Shown in pieces: positions 19,919 through 32,040 of a stretch of 64,000 bases of DNA. The position numbers and the translations under genes were made by a program. The notes under the pieces were generated by a model. That model did no database searches. It worked only from the letters and a program-made list of their open reading frames with translations, and had not been told where the DNA came from. Origin of the DNA: Tenodera sinensis (Eukaryota > Arthropoda > Insecta > Mantodea > Mantidae); the NCBI GenBank assembly GCA_030765045.1, contig CM060964.1, forward strand, positions 174,620,852 to 174,684,851, written 5' to 3'. Every line of letters starts with the position of its first letter. Position 1 is the stretch's first letter.

Positions 19919-20880
19919 CAGGGTTGCCAACTCGTAAGATAATTATGGGGCATACGATGATTATAATGTTTGTACAATGCTTGCCAACCCATACGATAAC
20001 TATGGGAGTGTACGATAATTTGAATGTATGATAGTTCGATACCGGCGAAATATCATTTTCACTGGTTTGTCACACCAACGAACAAAATAAATTACAAATA
20101 GTGGTACTTTTGCCCTCATGGCCTGTCTCCACCCCTCTAAGGCAACCATTTCGTATCTTACTAATCCTTCTTCCCTTTATCCTCTTGTTGCCAGTGTGCC
20201 TAGATCTGGTAATCTCAATGAAGAAAGCACTGTTCAGTAAATTGGTGATCAGTGGAGAAAACTCGGAATAAGTGATATTCCATGTGAAATAAAGAACATG
20301 CCTGAACATGACAGCTTCTGGAGGGCTGTTAAACACATGTGTCACCACGGTGGAAATACTGATTTAAAAGAACTAGCGGCCTTTGCATTATCAGTGATTT
20401 CGTTCGTATAATCTGTGTTTCGTTGCCCCACAGAAGCGCTTCTTGCGAAAGTTTTTTCTAAACTGGGTTTAGCAAAAACCAAAGTTAGAAACAGATTGGC
20501 GCTAGCTACGGTAAATTAACTTACTTTGTCGTCTCAGCTTATGACAGAATGGGGTATATACGAAAATCTGCAAGTCACCGAGAAGATGTTAGGGTTTACC
20601 CCAACTACCAATTTGTGTAATGCTGTAACAGTTGAAGAAGATGATGAACTTTCAGATGAATAGTGCGAGAAACATAAGTGCTAAAGTTGTAATACTGATT
20701 GAGGTCATCAATCTTGTAAGTGAATATAACAAACATCATTATTATTACATATTCATAAGTGTTATACTGATATTTTTTATTGTTGTAGCATTTGGTTTAT
20801 GATGTACGATAATTTTGAATCCAAATCTATAATTTTGAGTGGCTGGTACATAATTTTACTTTTAAATGTTGGCAACCCTG
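19919..20880 (+). mobile_element. hAT transposon, internally deleted, with matching terminal inverted repeats
   Basis: The ends are CAGGGTTGCCAAC (19919-19931) and its exact complement (20868-20880), the CAGGG start usual for hAT elements. Subterminal ACGAT(A/G)A repeats occur at the left (three) and right (one). The 962 bp body keeps only the transposase C-terminus. ACCTGAGG occurs directly after the right end and also 11 bp outside the left end, so it may be the 8 bp duplication disturbed by a small insertion. Confidence 0.8.
20205..20663 (+). pseudogene. hAT transposase C-terminal dimerisation region
   Basis: The frame reads HDSFWRAVKHM, LKELAAFALSVISF, a stop, CPTEALLAKVFSKLGLAKTK and VRNRLAL, which corresponds to the hATC block (FALxxLSLPxSNAxVERVFS...KxKxRNRL). 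It contains several stops. The stop at 20661-20663 follows EEDDELSDE. The catalytic core is absent, so the copy cannot move by itself. Confidence 0.75.
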
Positions 20881-20892
20881 ACCTGAGGTGAC

Positions 20893-21286
20893 AGTAGATG
20901 GTAGGTCCCTAACAGCTACAGATTGTCAGGAGAAAACGAAGGGAATGAGCGAGAAAACAGGGTAGATGTTCCAACGCTGTGTTTTACTTCACGTAGAATG
21001 AACGCTGTAATTTGCGATTTCCTTGATTTCATTGGCTGAAGTGGTACGCTCATTGGTGCAATGTGAAACTCGGCGACTTCTGAGAATACACAATGCATAG
21101 GTATGTGTTACATGAGAGGCTTCTGCTGATCAAAAGTAAAGCGCATGTTAACCTTTAGAGCAGTATAATAATACCTACATCGAACTACAAACACCACCCT
21201 CTTATTTATTGTAGCTTTGGCAGCACTCACCTGGCGCGGAATAGAGGACTTGGATCTATCTGTTCTATGTGTCATTGTGGTCATCA
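20893..21286. other. No feature recognised
   Basis: No credible coding or repeat signal. Confidence 0.4.
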
Positions 21287-21297
21287 CTAACCGGTGA

Positions 21298-21355
21298 CAG
21301 TCCCTAATGACCAAGTTGTCGACGTACTCTTAAACACCACACACTCACAATCACG
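21298..21355 (+). mobile_element. 58 bp LINE 3'-end micro-insertion
   Basis: The 58 bp between duplicated CTAACCGGTGA (21287-21297 and 21356-21366) contain CCTAATGACCAAGTTGTCGA and end in CACTCAC-type sequence. They match the last 58 bp of the LINE insertion at 63545-63943. It is a target-primed insertion truncated almost to its 3' end. Confidence 0.8.
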
Positions 21356-21366
21356 CTAACCGGTGA

Positions 21367-21870
21367 AACTGCTGCATGAAACTTTATCACTCCCATGCGT
21401 GAAATAGATCATTAGCACGGGCTCAGAAATTTCTATGGCACATTGCGCCCCTCCCATGAGAGTGCTTTGTTAGGTTCCTGGGAGACCCAACTAAAAGAAT
21501 TGCTGTTGCACATTAGATCGGGTTTCCCGCATGAAATGTGGCTTAATCGGTAATATTAGCTACAAAACTGCCAAGAACATTTTTATATGAAAATTCAGGT
21601 AGTCCTCTGAATACAGCTGTTCAGATCAAAATGGTTCAAACTCTGCGCCAGCCTTACACTAGTAGGTACACATGTAACTCAAACTCATACCTAGTCTCAC
21701 CGAAACTTAAGATAGAGGCTGAACGGCTGGTTAGCTGACGTGTCTTGAATCTGTACAAAAGACGTTATATGAGGATCACTACGAAATCTTGAGATGTGAG
21801 AAAATGAAAGTTGATTCACTCGAATTGAATGCAGGAAGCGATAGCCCCATCCATTATGAGTAAACTGGTA
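21367..21870. other. No feature recognised
   Basis: Nothing credible found on either strand. Confidence 0.4.
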
Positions 21871-22140
21871 TCAGGTCGTAACTCTGCTACTCCAGGAATT
21901 GCAGCGGCACAAGGACGAACAACCCGCGGCGCACAGGTAGTTAGGAGCTTGGAAGATAGCATTTTTACTCCTTCCAGGCATCCAATTTTTTATCATCGGG
22001 AACAGAAGAAAGTCACATGGGGCGAGGTCGGGACAGTCTGGTGGATGAATCATAAGTTTGAGCTCTGTAGAGTCCAGGAGATGAACTGTGATGTTGGCCT
22101 GGTTTGCGGACGCATTGCTGTGATGGAGAAGGATCCCTTG
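21871..22140 (-). pseudogene. Mariner transposase fragment
   Basis: The minus strand reads ILLHHSNASANQANITVHLL, ELKLMIHPPDCPDLAPCDFL and LFPMIKNWMPGR. This is the second half of a mariner catalytic domain (normally HHDNA ... HPPYSPDLAPCDFFLF). The second catalytic Asp in HHDN reads Ser here (HHSN). After the DLAPCDF block the similarity fades. Confidence 0.8.
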
Positions 22141-22450
22141 CAGTCTCGTGCACGGCCGTCATTCTTGAAGCTTGGCAAAAACTCTTGGCAAGCAAACTGT
22201 TGTGTACCAATTAGCGGTAACCGTGCTTTGCTGCTCCAGAGAAATCGTTGCCACAAGACTGCCCTTTAGGGGAAATGAGGCCACCATTTTCTTGTGGAAA
22301 CTTTGGAGACACTTCACTTTTGTCGATGGATTGTCACCACAAACAATCCAAGCCGCTGATTGGCGCTTGGTCTCCGGATTAAACTAATATATCCAGCAGT
22401 TTTATTTTCAATGTAGTTGCGCGCACACGTGCGCCTGTGTGTGCTTATTT

Positions 22451-22484
22451 GTGTGTGTGTGTGTGTGTGTGCGCGCGCGCGCGA
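22451..22484. repeat. GT/GC microsatellite
   Basis: (GT)n passing into (GC)n, a compound dinucleotide repeat. Confidence 0.95.
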
Positions 22485-24177
22485 GGGTGATGCACCTTTA
22501 CCATACTAAGTTATGATGATAAGTTACAATAAGTTACAATTAAACACACAATATGAATAAGATTCTTAATTGTACAGTTAGAAGAAATTCAGCCTATCCA
22601 TCATACAAATCCACGGTTCGCCCCTGGTCATACAGTACTGTCCCACACTTACAGTGAGCTTCGAAGTTCTTGCAAATCAACTCACACTTGTAGCTCTCTA
22701 TGGTAAGGGTAAACATTCCTTAATGGTCGCTCTGCAGTTGCATATGTCTGCTGTTCCTAGTCCGCCAGAAGCTTCACTAGTGGACAATACCACTTGCACA
22801 GTCATATCCTTAAGGGGCTGAAAACAATGGGCCTCCACCTCTGCTAAATGAGTTGAATCATTCCCAGAGGTAGTTTTATTTTGGTACTGATTTCTAAATT
22901 CTGCACTTTATTCTCAACGATAACATTGATCATCGTTTGTAAAATTCTCCTAAAAAATAACTTCGTTACTTTGAGAATTTAGTTGACTATTACTTCACTA
23001 ACCCTTTCTTTCAGAGAATTAATCAACAGGAAGAGTGATTATGCATTTTTCAACAGGACTCTACCACTGCTCACACTGCAAATAATTCGATGAGAGAATT
23101 TAACATCTTCATAAGGCAGAGTGATTAGTAGGCATTTGTGGTCCCTAAGGTCTGGGGTAAGTCAAAATGTGTAGCGTACGAAAAGACGAGTCCGCAGGCC
23201 ATACAAGAACTGGAATACAATCTTTGTCAAAGATTTACAGCAAATCATGAATAATTTTCTAGAGAAGTGATAAAATATGTGGAGAATGAAGGGGGGCGCC
23301 TTCAATATCTCCTTTTATAATTTGTTGACAAATGAGTTTCTTAAGATGGTTTCTGTTACTGTTGTATGTAGTGGCGGCTCCTGACTCGTAAATTTGAGAG
23401 AGCAGCACAATATGATATTTTCAGAATCAGCAAGCTTTACATGACAGTTAATTCTGAATTTTACCAGAAAATATGTAAAAGAAAACGAACCATATAAAGT
23501 GAAAGATTGTTCATTAAATGCACCCTATTTTAATTCCTAAACATGTTAGCATTTATATGTTTTTCACTAAGCTTGTGCCTTTTCATTTATCCTTTAGATG
23601 CCGTATGTCTGACACATCTACTGAAGTCCATATACAATCACCAGCATTCATTACCAAACGGAAATAACAGAAAGGAATAAAAAAAAAGACATTTTTAGTC
23701 CCGCACTCGCAAAGCCTGTACAATGAAGTGTTACATTTTCTGCTGTAACCAACTTTGTTTTTGCACGGATTTCGAATTTGTCAATATTCAGTATTGGTCT
23801 TGGCGGCCCGAGCTCCTTAAGCTGCAATTGAGAAGCAAAACTCGTTCAACCGAACTGAGTATACTAATTACACTGTTCATGGTTTCGCAGAGTCCCCGTG
23901 GAGGTTCACGTATGACACCACTCGAAAACACTGCTAAAGTTACGTTTGTTTAACCGACACAATTACTTCCAAACACAGCGAATTACATTATTACGTAATA
24001 CGTATTCAGTGTGTCATGTTAGCAAAATTACCAACATGAATTTAGTATTAATGTACTTTCTTGTGTTTTGTTTTCTGAACTCCTGGCACTACAGTTTTCA
24101 CCCAATCCTGTGTTCGACGTGGAATTTAATCATCGAGTGGAGTAAGAACTCACGCAACCTTTATTACTCACTCCTAT
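22485..24177. other. No feature recognised
   Basis: About 1.7 kb without a credible gene, terminal repeat or tRNA-like sequence. Short open frames are not supported by motifs. Confidence 0.4.
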
Positions 24178-24829
24178 TCTTGCCTTATCTTGGACAGCCG
24201 GCTAACATGGGGTCCTCATCTTTGTAGTCTAGTGCAGAGGATTCGTCACCGTATCCGAGAAGTCCATCATCTTGTGTCTGGTTCCTCGCCCTTACCTTTG
24301 TGGTCCAAGCGCCTGGTTTATACTTCCTTAATTCGACCCATGCGGCAGTATAGCTGTGCCATTTGGGGTTCTGCCGCTCCATCGCAGATCCTGAGGATCC
24401 AGCGTTCACAGAATCGTTTTCTACGCCTCATGACGGGCGCTCCCTGGTACGTGCTGATATAGGTCTACCGGAGGTGATGTGTATCCTCCGCATCTGCTAC
24501 AGGAGACTGCATCAATCCTGTCTGCGCCATCGCAATCCCCTGCTGCGACATATTTATCTTCCTCCTGAACCTCTACGACGAAGACTGAAGCGCCGTTGGC
24601 ATTCTGATTTGCGACTGAACATTTAACTCTATACAAATGCTTTTTCTGTAACTGTTTTCCCTATGTCTGTGTAACATTATTGGGACTATCGCTGGATGGC
24701 ACCCCAATTACAAGTATCATTGTTGTTATGTGTCTAGCTTAGCTCAACTATATTGTACCTAATTGTACAGAAGAGTTTCATTTAATAAAACAAAGAAACA
24801 AAACAAAACAAAACAAAAAAAAACTTTCT
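24178..24829 (+). pseudogene. LINE ORF2 C-terminus, 3' UTR and A-rich tail (5'-truncated)
   Basis: The frame reads LDSRLTWGPHLCSLVQRIRH, YTSLIRPMRQYSCAIWGSAA and RIQRSQNRFLRLMTGAPW, the thumb and post-RT region of a Jockey-type ORF2. A frameshift near 24450 leads into ADIGLPEVMCILRICYRRLH and a stop at 24624-24626. A short 3' UTR follows, ending in AAACA repeats and an A run (about 24789-24823). Truncation is near 24178. Confidence 0.8.
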
Positions 24830-25609
24830 TGATATCGTTTTATCGGGAATATGAAGCACTATACATTAAATGGTACAGCTACAACTAATTTAGTTCAGAA
24901 CTAAATTTCATTTATAATTTAAGTTACTACATTCAGTTTAAGCACTGTTAGCAGTGATAACGCGACGTTGATCTGTTTCATTCCGATCAGACAACTTAGA
25001 GAAAAATTATTGCAGGCCCTTTCCCACTCAACCGGGACACCACCCGGATTCTCTTTTGTCTCCGCCCCTCGCCTATACTAGAAGCCAACCCCACACCTCC
25101 CCGCACTACTTGCAGTACTACTTACAGTATCAACAAGATGCGAAGATTCTTGGACGGATGAGGTGTACTCCGAAATTGCAACCGTAATGAAAGCATCGGC
25201 GCTCTTCCGTGTATTAGCGATGTAAAAACATTTTAAACCAAACAAAATGGGTAAATAGAAACAGGAAGTGTAGGGAAGTATTTTGGCATGACGTCTGATG
25301 TCTAGGATATTTGAACTAGTCCTTTTGATGTAATGTTACCTTTTCTTTCTTATTTTTATATATTGGGAGGGCGCCGTGTTAGTCCTTCATTGCCAGCCGC
25401 CATTGGACGTATGGTTCTTTCAGTTACAGAACTCGACCAGCATAAGAGCGCGCGTTCGCACATAAGAAAAACACCACACGCCACAGAGTAAAACATATCT
25501 GGCCACTCTGTATTTCGTTAGGGAAGATAGATGTCTCTCCAGGCACTGAATGTTGATGAGAGCGTAGGATAAAAATACATACCAGCATCCCCTTCACGGC
25601 AATCGCGGC
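24830..25609. other. No feature recognised
   Basis: No supported gene or repeat was found here. Confidence 0.4.
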
Positions 25610-26818
25610 GACTCTCCTTCGAGCCCGAAGAGAAAACCGCGGATTTTGCAGACCATTCGGAGTGTCAGTTTGAACCTAGGGAAGACGTTCAGGACGAATA
25701 CTTTACTGAACTCGTGGAGGCGACGGTGGACTACCTATATGAGGAACCCGCGCCGCCACACAAAAAGATTCACATCCCCATAGTCACCCCAAGACAGGTG
25801 GTATGTTAAATAAAAAACCTGAAACCTAATAAATCACCTGGGCATGACGGTGTCATGCGCCCATGCCTCAGCACCTCCTTCGAAAGGTCGTCGTCTATTT
25901 GACGCGGATTTATAATGCATGTCTGCATCTTCGTCTCTTCCCAACCTGTTGGAAAGAGGCAAGAGTGGTCTGCATTCTGAAGCCCGGCAAAACCCTGGTC
26001 TTCCCCGCTAGTTACCGCTCCACTAGCATACTTCCAATCGTTTCAAAAATCTTTGATTGATTGCTCCTAACCCACCTCAATCCTCTCATTGAGTAGCGGC
26101 AACTTATCCCGGATCATCAGTTCGTTTTTCGTCGTGGACTGACAGAGAAGGCTGCCCTGGGTATCCATGAAAACTTCAAAACTTTCGCGGTGTTTCTGGA
26201 TTTCAAAAAAGCCTTTGTAACCACATAGTATCAGGGCCTACTGTACAAACTCAGAGAGGCCGAAATCCTTCCCAACTACCTCACCCTGACTGGTAGCTTC
26301 CTACGGGATCGCACTTTCAGGTTGTGGGTGGAAGGGAAGTTATCCTCAGTCAGACTCATAGCGGCTGGAGTCCCGGAAGACAGTATGCCGTCGCGCTACT
26401 CTTCGCTGCCTACATGTCTGTTCTCCCCGTGGAACCCCGTACTGTTACGTACTAGTATGCCGCTGATGTCCTCATACTGGCACAGAACAAAAATGTTCGC
26501 TGTTGCTTTCCTCCTCTACAGAGGCAGCTTCACGCCATTGGCAGGTGGAGTAAACAGTGGACAGTGGCCACCAGCCCGCAGAAGGGCCAAGCTCTACTAT
26601 TGAGCAAATTTCAAAACTGGCGGCCGGACAAACTCTGAGATTGAGGTGGAGAAGAATCCCCTGGGTTAACTCCGCCAAATACCTCGCAGTGCTGCTCGAC
26701 CGCGGTCTAACCTTCACTCCACACGTCAGGATAAAGATCGGCCTAGGCCACGCCGTCCTCAGTCAGCTGTATTCTTTTTTCCGTTCAACCATGCCCACTT
26801 ACCTAAAACTACGCGAGC
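25610..26818 (+). pseudogene. LINE copy A: decayed Jockey-type RT, cut off in the thumb
   Basis: It begins in the pre-RT linker (RRLSFEPEEKTADFADHSEC), then HIPIVTPRQVV, KSPGHDGV, a frame change near 25860, ARVVCILKPGKTLVFPASYR, DHQFVFRRGL, motif A (FAVFLDFKKAFVTT), motif B (AAGVPEDSM) and thumb (SAKYLAVLLDRGLTFTPHV, TYLKLR). It has several stops and frame changes, and motif C is lost in the damage. Same family as the fragment at 1-1633 by its linker and finger motifs. It stops at LKLR, where copy B begins in the same frame. Confidence 0.8.
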
Positions 26819-27198
26819 ACATACCGTGTCCCGTCGACATGCCTAATCCAAGAGCCCTTCAGAATGAAATCCAACAGCTGCTGAAAGTCAAGGCAACCGT
26901 TCGAAAGCCATGGCAGCGTTTCCACCATCCCAGGATTCAGGAAGTTTACCAGAGGTTCTAGACCTTGTCTAGGCGCCTTCTTTCCGTACACGGCAAAGCG
27001 GCCTGGGAAAACACCATGAAAAATGACAATCACACAGAAAATCAGCACTGGCGTATAATCAAATACCTTAGAAAGGACAAAATCAAGTACCAGCATCCTC
27101 TCCCCGGCACTCGGGGGAGTCTTCCCTTCGAGCCCCAAGAGAAACACGCAAATTTCGCAGACCAACTAGAATCCTAATTCAAGCCTCAGGAAGACATA

Positions 27199-27438
27199 CA
27201 TTTTTTAACGTCCTCCAACGTAATATCACATCGGACGGTGAGTGAATGAAATGGCTGAAATAATGCTCAAATGAACCCGAGTTCCATAGAGCTTTAAGTT
27301 AGCCGACATTCGTCTTCTCAGGATAAGGGAAAACCTCGGAAGAAAACCTTACCCTGATAACTTACCGTAAGCGGGATTCGAACTCGTGACCTCTTGAACG
27401 CGAGGCAGACACACTAACCATCACGCTACCGAGGCGGG
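27199..27438 (-). mobile_element. tRNA-derived SINE inside LINE copy B, 12 bp target duplication
   Basis: Flanked by perfect CAGGAAGACATA (27187-27198 and 27439-27450). The minus strand starts with a tRNA-like head: A box TAGCGTGATGGTTAGTG, B box GAGTTCGAATCCCGC. The body contains GGTTTTCCCTTATCCTGAGA, and a short A tail is seen as the T run at 27201-27206. The B box matches the Pol III consensus closely. The body is related to the SINE at 56636-56865. Confidence 0.92.
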
Positions 27439-28126
27439 CAGGAAGACATATAGGATGAGGACCTTACTGAACTCGTGGAGGCGATGGTAGATTACCTCTA
27501 CGAGGAACCCCCACCGCCGCACGAGGCGATCCATATCCCGATAGCCACCCCAAGACAGGTGACCTCTCAAATCCAAAGCTTGAATCCTAACACATCTTCT
27601 GGACATGAAGGCGTCAGGGCACCCATGCTTTAGTACCCACACAGAAAGGCCGTCATCCACTTGACGCGGATTTAGAATGCATGTCTACATCTTCGCAATT
27701 TTCCAACCTGTTGGAAGGAGGTGGGGGTGGTGTGCATTTGAAGTCCGTCAAGAATTTGGTTTCCCTTCCAGTTATCGTTCCAGCAGCCTGCTCCTGGCCG
27801 TTCAAAAACCTTTGAAGGATTGTTCCTGTCTCACCTAGCTCCTCTATTTGATGAACGGCAGCTCCTCCTGAATCATCAATTTGGTTTTCGTCAAGGACAC
27901 TCCACTGCCATGCAGGTATTACGACTGACTGAGAAGGCTGCCCTTGGATTCCAGGAAAGTTTTTCTGCGACCACATGACACCAGGCTCTACAGCACAAAC
28001 TCAAGAAGGCAGACCCTCAACCTGGTTTGTGCTTCCTTCGCATTCACACTTTCTGAGCTCTATGGAGAAGTTGTCATCAGAAAAATCCATAGGGGCTGGA
28101 GTACCGGAAGGCAGCGTACTGTCACC

Positions 28127-29423
28127 AGGGGTGTAGCTTTTGGGGACGCTAGTACGCCGAGCGTTCCCCTTATTTTTCTGTGTTTAATTGTTTTATATTT
28201 ATTTTGTTTTGTAATAGTTTTAACGCAGGACAATTATTTTATACAATCATTTAGCACTGATATTTTCGCAGATCATACTGTTGAGCAGCTATATTTAGCT
28301 AAAATAACAAACACAACATTTACAAGTCAATCCGTTCCGTTCTAAAACAGCGACGTACGCTGAGAGGAGCCAGCGTTTCACTGCCTCCATGTGATATGGC
28401 TAGGACGGCCTTCCCTCAAACCCCTCACCTACCTTCTACCTGCCGCTCTCACTTCCGCAAGTCCCTCATATACCCATCTGTATATGCTAGCGTCTAGCCG
28501 TATGCTATAGCGTGGTTCTGACTCTGGAGTGTTGTTGAGGGACTGTCAATTTGTTTCCTTGCGAATAAAATCGCTGTACATAAACTCAAAGTGCATGTGA
28601 TATTTACATCATAAGGATGAATGACATACCACACCAGCTAAGATGTTTTCTCTCATTCATTCATTTTTTTTTTTTTTTTTTTTTTTTGTATTTAGGAAAA
28701 TGAGTTTGTTTTCGTTTTTCGTACTATATGGCTTGTTGTCTTTTCATAGTTGTATATGTTTATTAAGTGTACTTAATATACATTTTCACGCATTACAGTT
28801 CAGAATGAAAGATGTTGTGCAATATGGAAACTACAATAATCACAAAACAGTAATCCTACTTTAATTTTATTTCTTATTGGTACTATAGCACTCTTAAGAA
28901 CTAATCGTTACAGGAAACAATGAAAAGCCTAAGTGCAAAGCGTTTAGTTTTCCAAGAAATCCCCAAACTTTTCAACTTCCCAACCCAGGGCCATCTCTTC
29001 ACGCTCACTGTGGGCTCAGGTAAAAAACTTTCAATTGCCAAGAATGCTAATCTATCCAGACCACAACTTCACTAATGATAGAATGGTCAGCTTCCAAGTT
29101 TGTTAAATCGTTCTTAATCATCAACCATTACTTCAATATTTTTTAACCGAGAGCTTTTCTTTGGAAAGTGAAGAATAGCTTTTGTGTTCAAAATCGCTAG
29201 AATTTCGCTTGTTTTGTTGCAAAATAAGACAATTACGCTTCAATCTGCACTCGTCGCTAAAGTTCCCTAAAACAATAATATTGATTTATTGATTGACATC
29301 CCACAATTCGGAAAGATAATGGTAAATAGCTTTAATATAATGTGCGTCGCCTTTTCATGAATGCGAAAAAAGTGTGCCTCCAGTTATAGCGTTCCCAATT
29401 TTTATTTCACGCTTTGCCACAAG
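28127..29423. mobile_element. hAT-like non-autonomous element inside LINE copy B
   Basis: It interrupts RT between motif B and motif C. TGTCACC flanks both sides (28120-28126 and 29424-29430; one base further out mismatches, giving 7 of 8). The left end reads CAGGGGTGTAGC, a hAT-like start. Subterminal GGGGACGCTAGTACG at left pairs imperfectly with the complement of CGTTCCCAA at right. No transposase is recognisable; a 28-base T run lies near 28661-28687. Class assignment is tentative. Confidence 0.6.
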
Positions 29424-30436
29424 TGTCACCGTTGCTATTCGACACCCACAAATCTAACTTCCCTGTGCAACCCCATGGTGTTAGGTGTCAATATGGCGAT
29501 GATGTCCTCATACTGGCACAGAAAAAAACGTTCGCTATTGCTTCCCCTCAGTGCAGAGACAGCTCCACGACATTGGTAGTTGGAGTGAGAAGTGGAGAGT
29601 AGCCGTCAGCTCATAGAAGAACTCACTCTACTACTGCGTTAGGTTTGAAGCTGGCGACCGAGCAGATCTCTGAAGCTGAGGCAGAGAAGAATCCTTTTTG
29701 TTAACTCCGCCAAATACCTAGGAATACTGCTCGACCACGGACCCATCTTCACATCACATGTTGGTGCAAAGGTTGCCCTAGGTCATGCCGTCCTTGGAAA
29801 ATTGCACCCCGTTTTCCACTCCATAACGCCTACATACCTCAACCTACGCTTGTACCACGCAATCATCCAATCCCTGATACCCAACGGGTGCGAGGTCTGG
29901 GGTTCGGTGGGTCAAACCACCACCCGCAGAACTGGGCGCTCAGGATGATCTACAATACGAACCGTAGACTCCCGTTCCATACCCTTCATACCCAGTCCGA
30001 TATTCCACATATAGTAAATGTTATGCGGGAGAGAGCACGCGCAATGTACGTCAAACTTGCACTAGATCCTAACCACCTACAACTTAACACACAGGGTTAA
30101 GATAGCCACCGCTTCCGCAGAAGGCGAAATCTACCGCTTGCCCAAGAATGCCATTGGCTGGTAACTGCCGCCGCTTCGACCTTCAAACATACTCCCCCAA
30201 ATGAAGCAGATATTGTGCTTGTTTACGGCTGTGTGGGCGAGCGTACAACCGTTCAACCCCGACTGCAACATTTGGACTCCCTTCACCTCTCAGACCTCCC
30301 TCTTTTCGAATTCTCGCTCTTTGACACTGCGCCACTTGCGGTCACGCAAGCGCCTGGCCAGATGCGCAGCATTGGGCATTGGTCGCTACGTGGATGGGTG
30401 AATATCCCGGTGGTGTACGCACCCCGCTGTCAGTAG

Positions 30437-31219
30437 CAAACAAGGGAATACAACGACCACATTGTCCCTTCCTTGACACAAAAATCTGTAGCAAAAGACT
30501 TCACCTTTCATATCACACTGGTAAATCCGTACTAAACGGATAGGTCTCGTGGTGACTTACCCTCCACCCGGGTTAACCCGGGCGACCTGCTCTGGCTCTC
30601 TTGGAGAGATGTTTTCTAAGCATCCAGCTTGCAACCTCATATCTTGTTGTATCTCATTAGAAGCACAAATGATTTTAAAGTAAGAGCTCCACACGATCAT
30701 ACCTTCTGTCCCTCAAGTCCCCACCACCTTCCACACACACACTAAACATTCTCCTTGCGACAGCGGTAAACGTTCCCCCAACATTACTGGTTTCCCGTAG
30801 CTTGAATTCCGATAATTTCCCAGTGCACGATAAACTCTGAGGGAAAGTAACGTAACACATGACATTGCAGAAAACAGCGATCTATACAAACTAGGACGAA
30901 TTCAAACTACTGTTGCACCAGATGTCGGAACCCAAGCTGTGGTATAACTCCAAGGAAGCGGATGTAGGACTAGAAGACTTAGTGGTGACCATAAAGACTG
31001 AAAAGCGAAGCTATTGTAACACAAATGGTACTCGACAACATCGTGGCCTTGTCGGAGGTACAGCAGCTCGTTCATCTCCACAGGAGAGAATTGGTCCACG
31101 TTTGGTGATGTACACACAACCCTGTTTATAAATATTTGGCCAAATGGCTAAGACCAATCCTTAACTTCCAAATCAGTGCAAACTTGACTGTCTCTGGGAC
31201 TGAGAAATGCTCGCCGCAA
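30437..31219. other. No feature recognised
   Basis: Probably includes the 3' UTR of LINE copy B at its start. Nothing else supported. Confidence 0.4.
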
Positions 31220-32040
31220 CTCACAAGGATGGTGCCCTTTGGAAATTACTCAAGTCACTTAAGCTGTCTGCCCCAATTAATCCAAAAACTGAAGTGCCAT
31301 ACTCTGCACAAGGTCTGCTGTTTGCACCAAAAGAAAAAGCAGAGTTATTTGCTAGTGAATTGTGAAAAAGGTTCAGAGAATAACCCATAACACGAAAAGC
31401 TCACAATCACGTTGATTGACAAAATGGAACAGCGCAGAACACAAACCTAACATTACGCATATCACTCCCCTACAAGTAAACTCAGTAATAGAAAACTACC
31501 CAGAGGTAAATTCTTGGTCCCAGATGAAATTGGAAACTTAAAGCCGTCCCAAGGAAAACATTAGTGCAGCTTACTAAACTATACAATGCATGTATTGAAT
31601 TTCAATATTTCCCTCAGGTATTGAAAAAAGCACAAATTATGATACTTAATCCGAGAAAAATACCCGAGAGGCAAAAAACTACCTTCCCATAGGTCTTCTT
31701 TCCAAGTTAGGCAAATTTTTGAAAAGCTATTCTTGCAGTGCATACAAAGCAGAACGTTTGCGGAGTGTTCGTTTGGTTTCCAGAAAATAATAATTGAAAT
31801 TTATTGATGAAGTAACGATTAAATTTAATGACAGCTCAGATACCTTGACGCTGTTCCTGGACGTAGAGGCACCCTTCGACAAATATTGGCACAATGGATC
31901 ACTCTAGAAATTTTACCATCAGACAGCCACTCTACGGCCATACCTATCGCTCCTACACAGCGAGTTCTATGTAGAAGCAGAGAGTGCCAGCACAAATCTT
32001 CACTAGATGACAGCAGGAGTTCCACAAGGCGCTATACTGG
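31220..32040 (+). pseudogene. LINE RT fragment, heavily decayed
   Basis: Readable blocks: LLKSLKLSAPINPKTEVPYS, FAPKEKAELFASEL, then motif A (TLFLDVEAPFDK) and the start of motif B (AGVPQGAIL) just before 32040. Stops and frame changes occur throughout. The AGVPQG style is closer to the LINE at 7090-9078 than to copies A and B. It ends abruptly at a minus-strand repeat. Confidence 0.65.

Larger units (their letters stand above)
26819..30436 (+). pseudogene. LINE copy B: same family, split by a SINE and a hAT-like element
   Basis: It starts in the pre-RT segment (LLKVKATVRKPWQRFHHPRI, AAWENTMKNDNH, SLPFEPQEKHANFADQLES). It is interrupted by the SINE at 27199-27438 and continues through decayed fingers to motif B (GAGVPEGSVLSP, about 28098-28126). 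The hAT-like insertion follows. RT resumes at 29424 (NFPVQPHGVRCQYGDDVLIL, YADD changed to YGDD) with the thumb (NSAKYLGILLDHGPIF) and the C-terminus ending at a TAG at 30434-30436. Many stops and frameshifts. Removing the two insertions restores collinearity with copy A and with 1-1633. Confidence 0.8.

Noticed and set aside
27199..27438. Functional tRNA gene
   Set aside because: The tRNA-like head continues into a SINE body with an A tail and a target duplication, so it is a SINE and not a tRNA gene.
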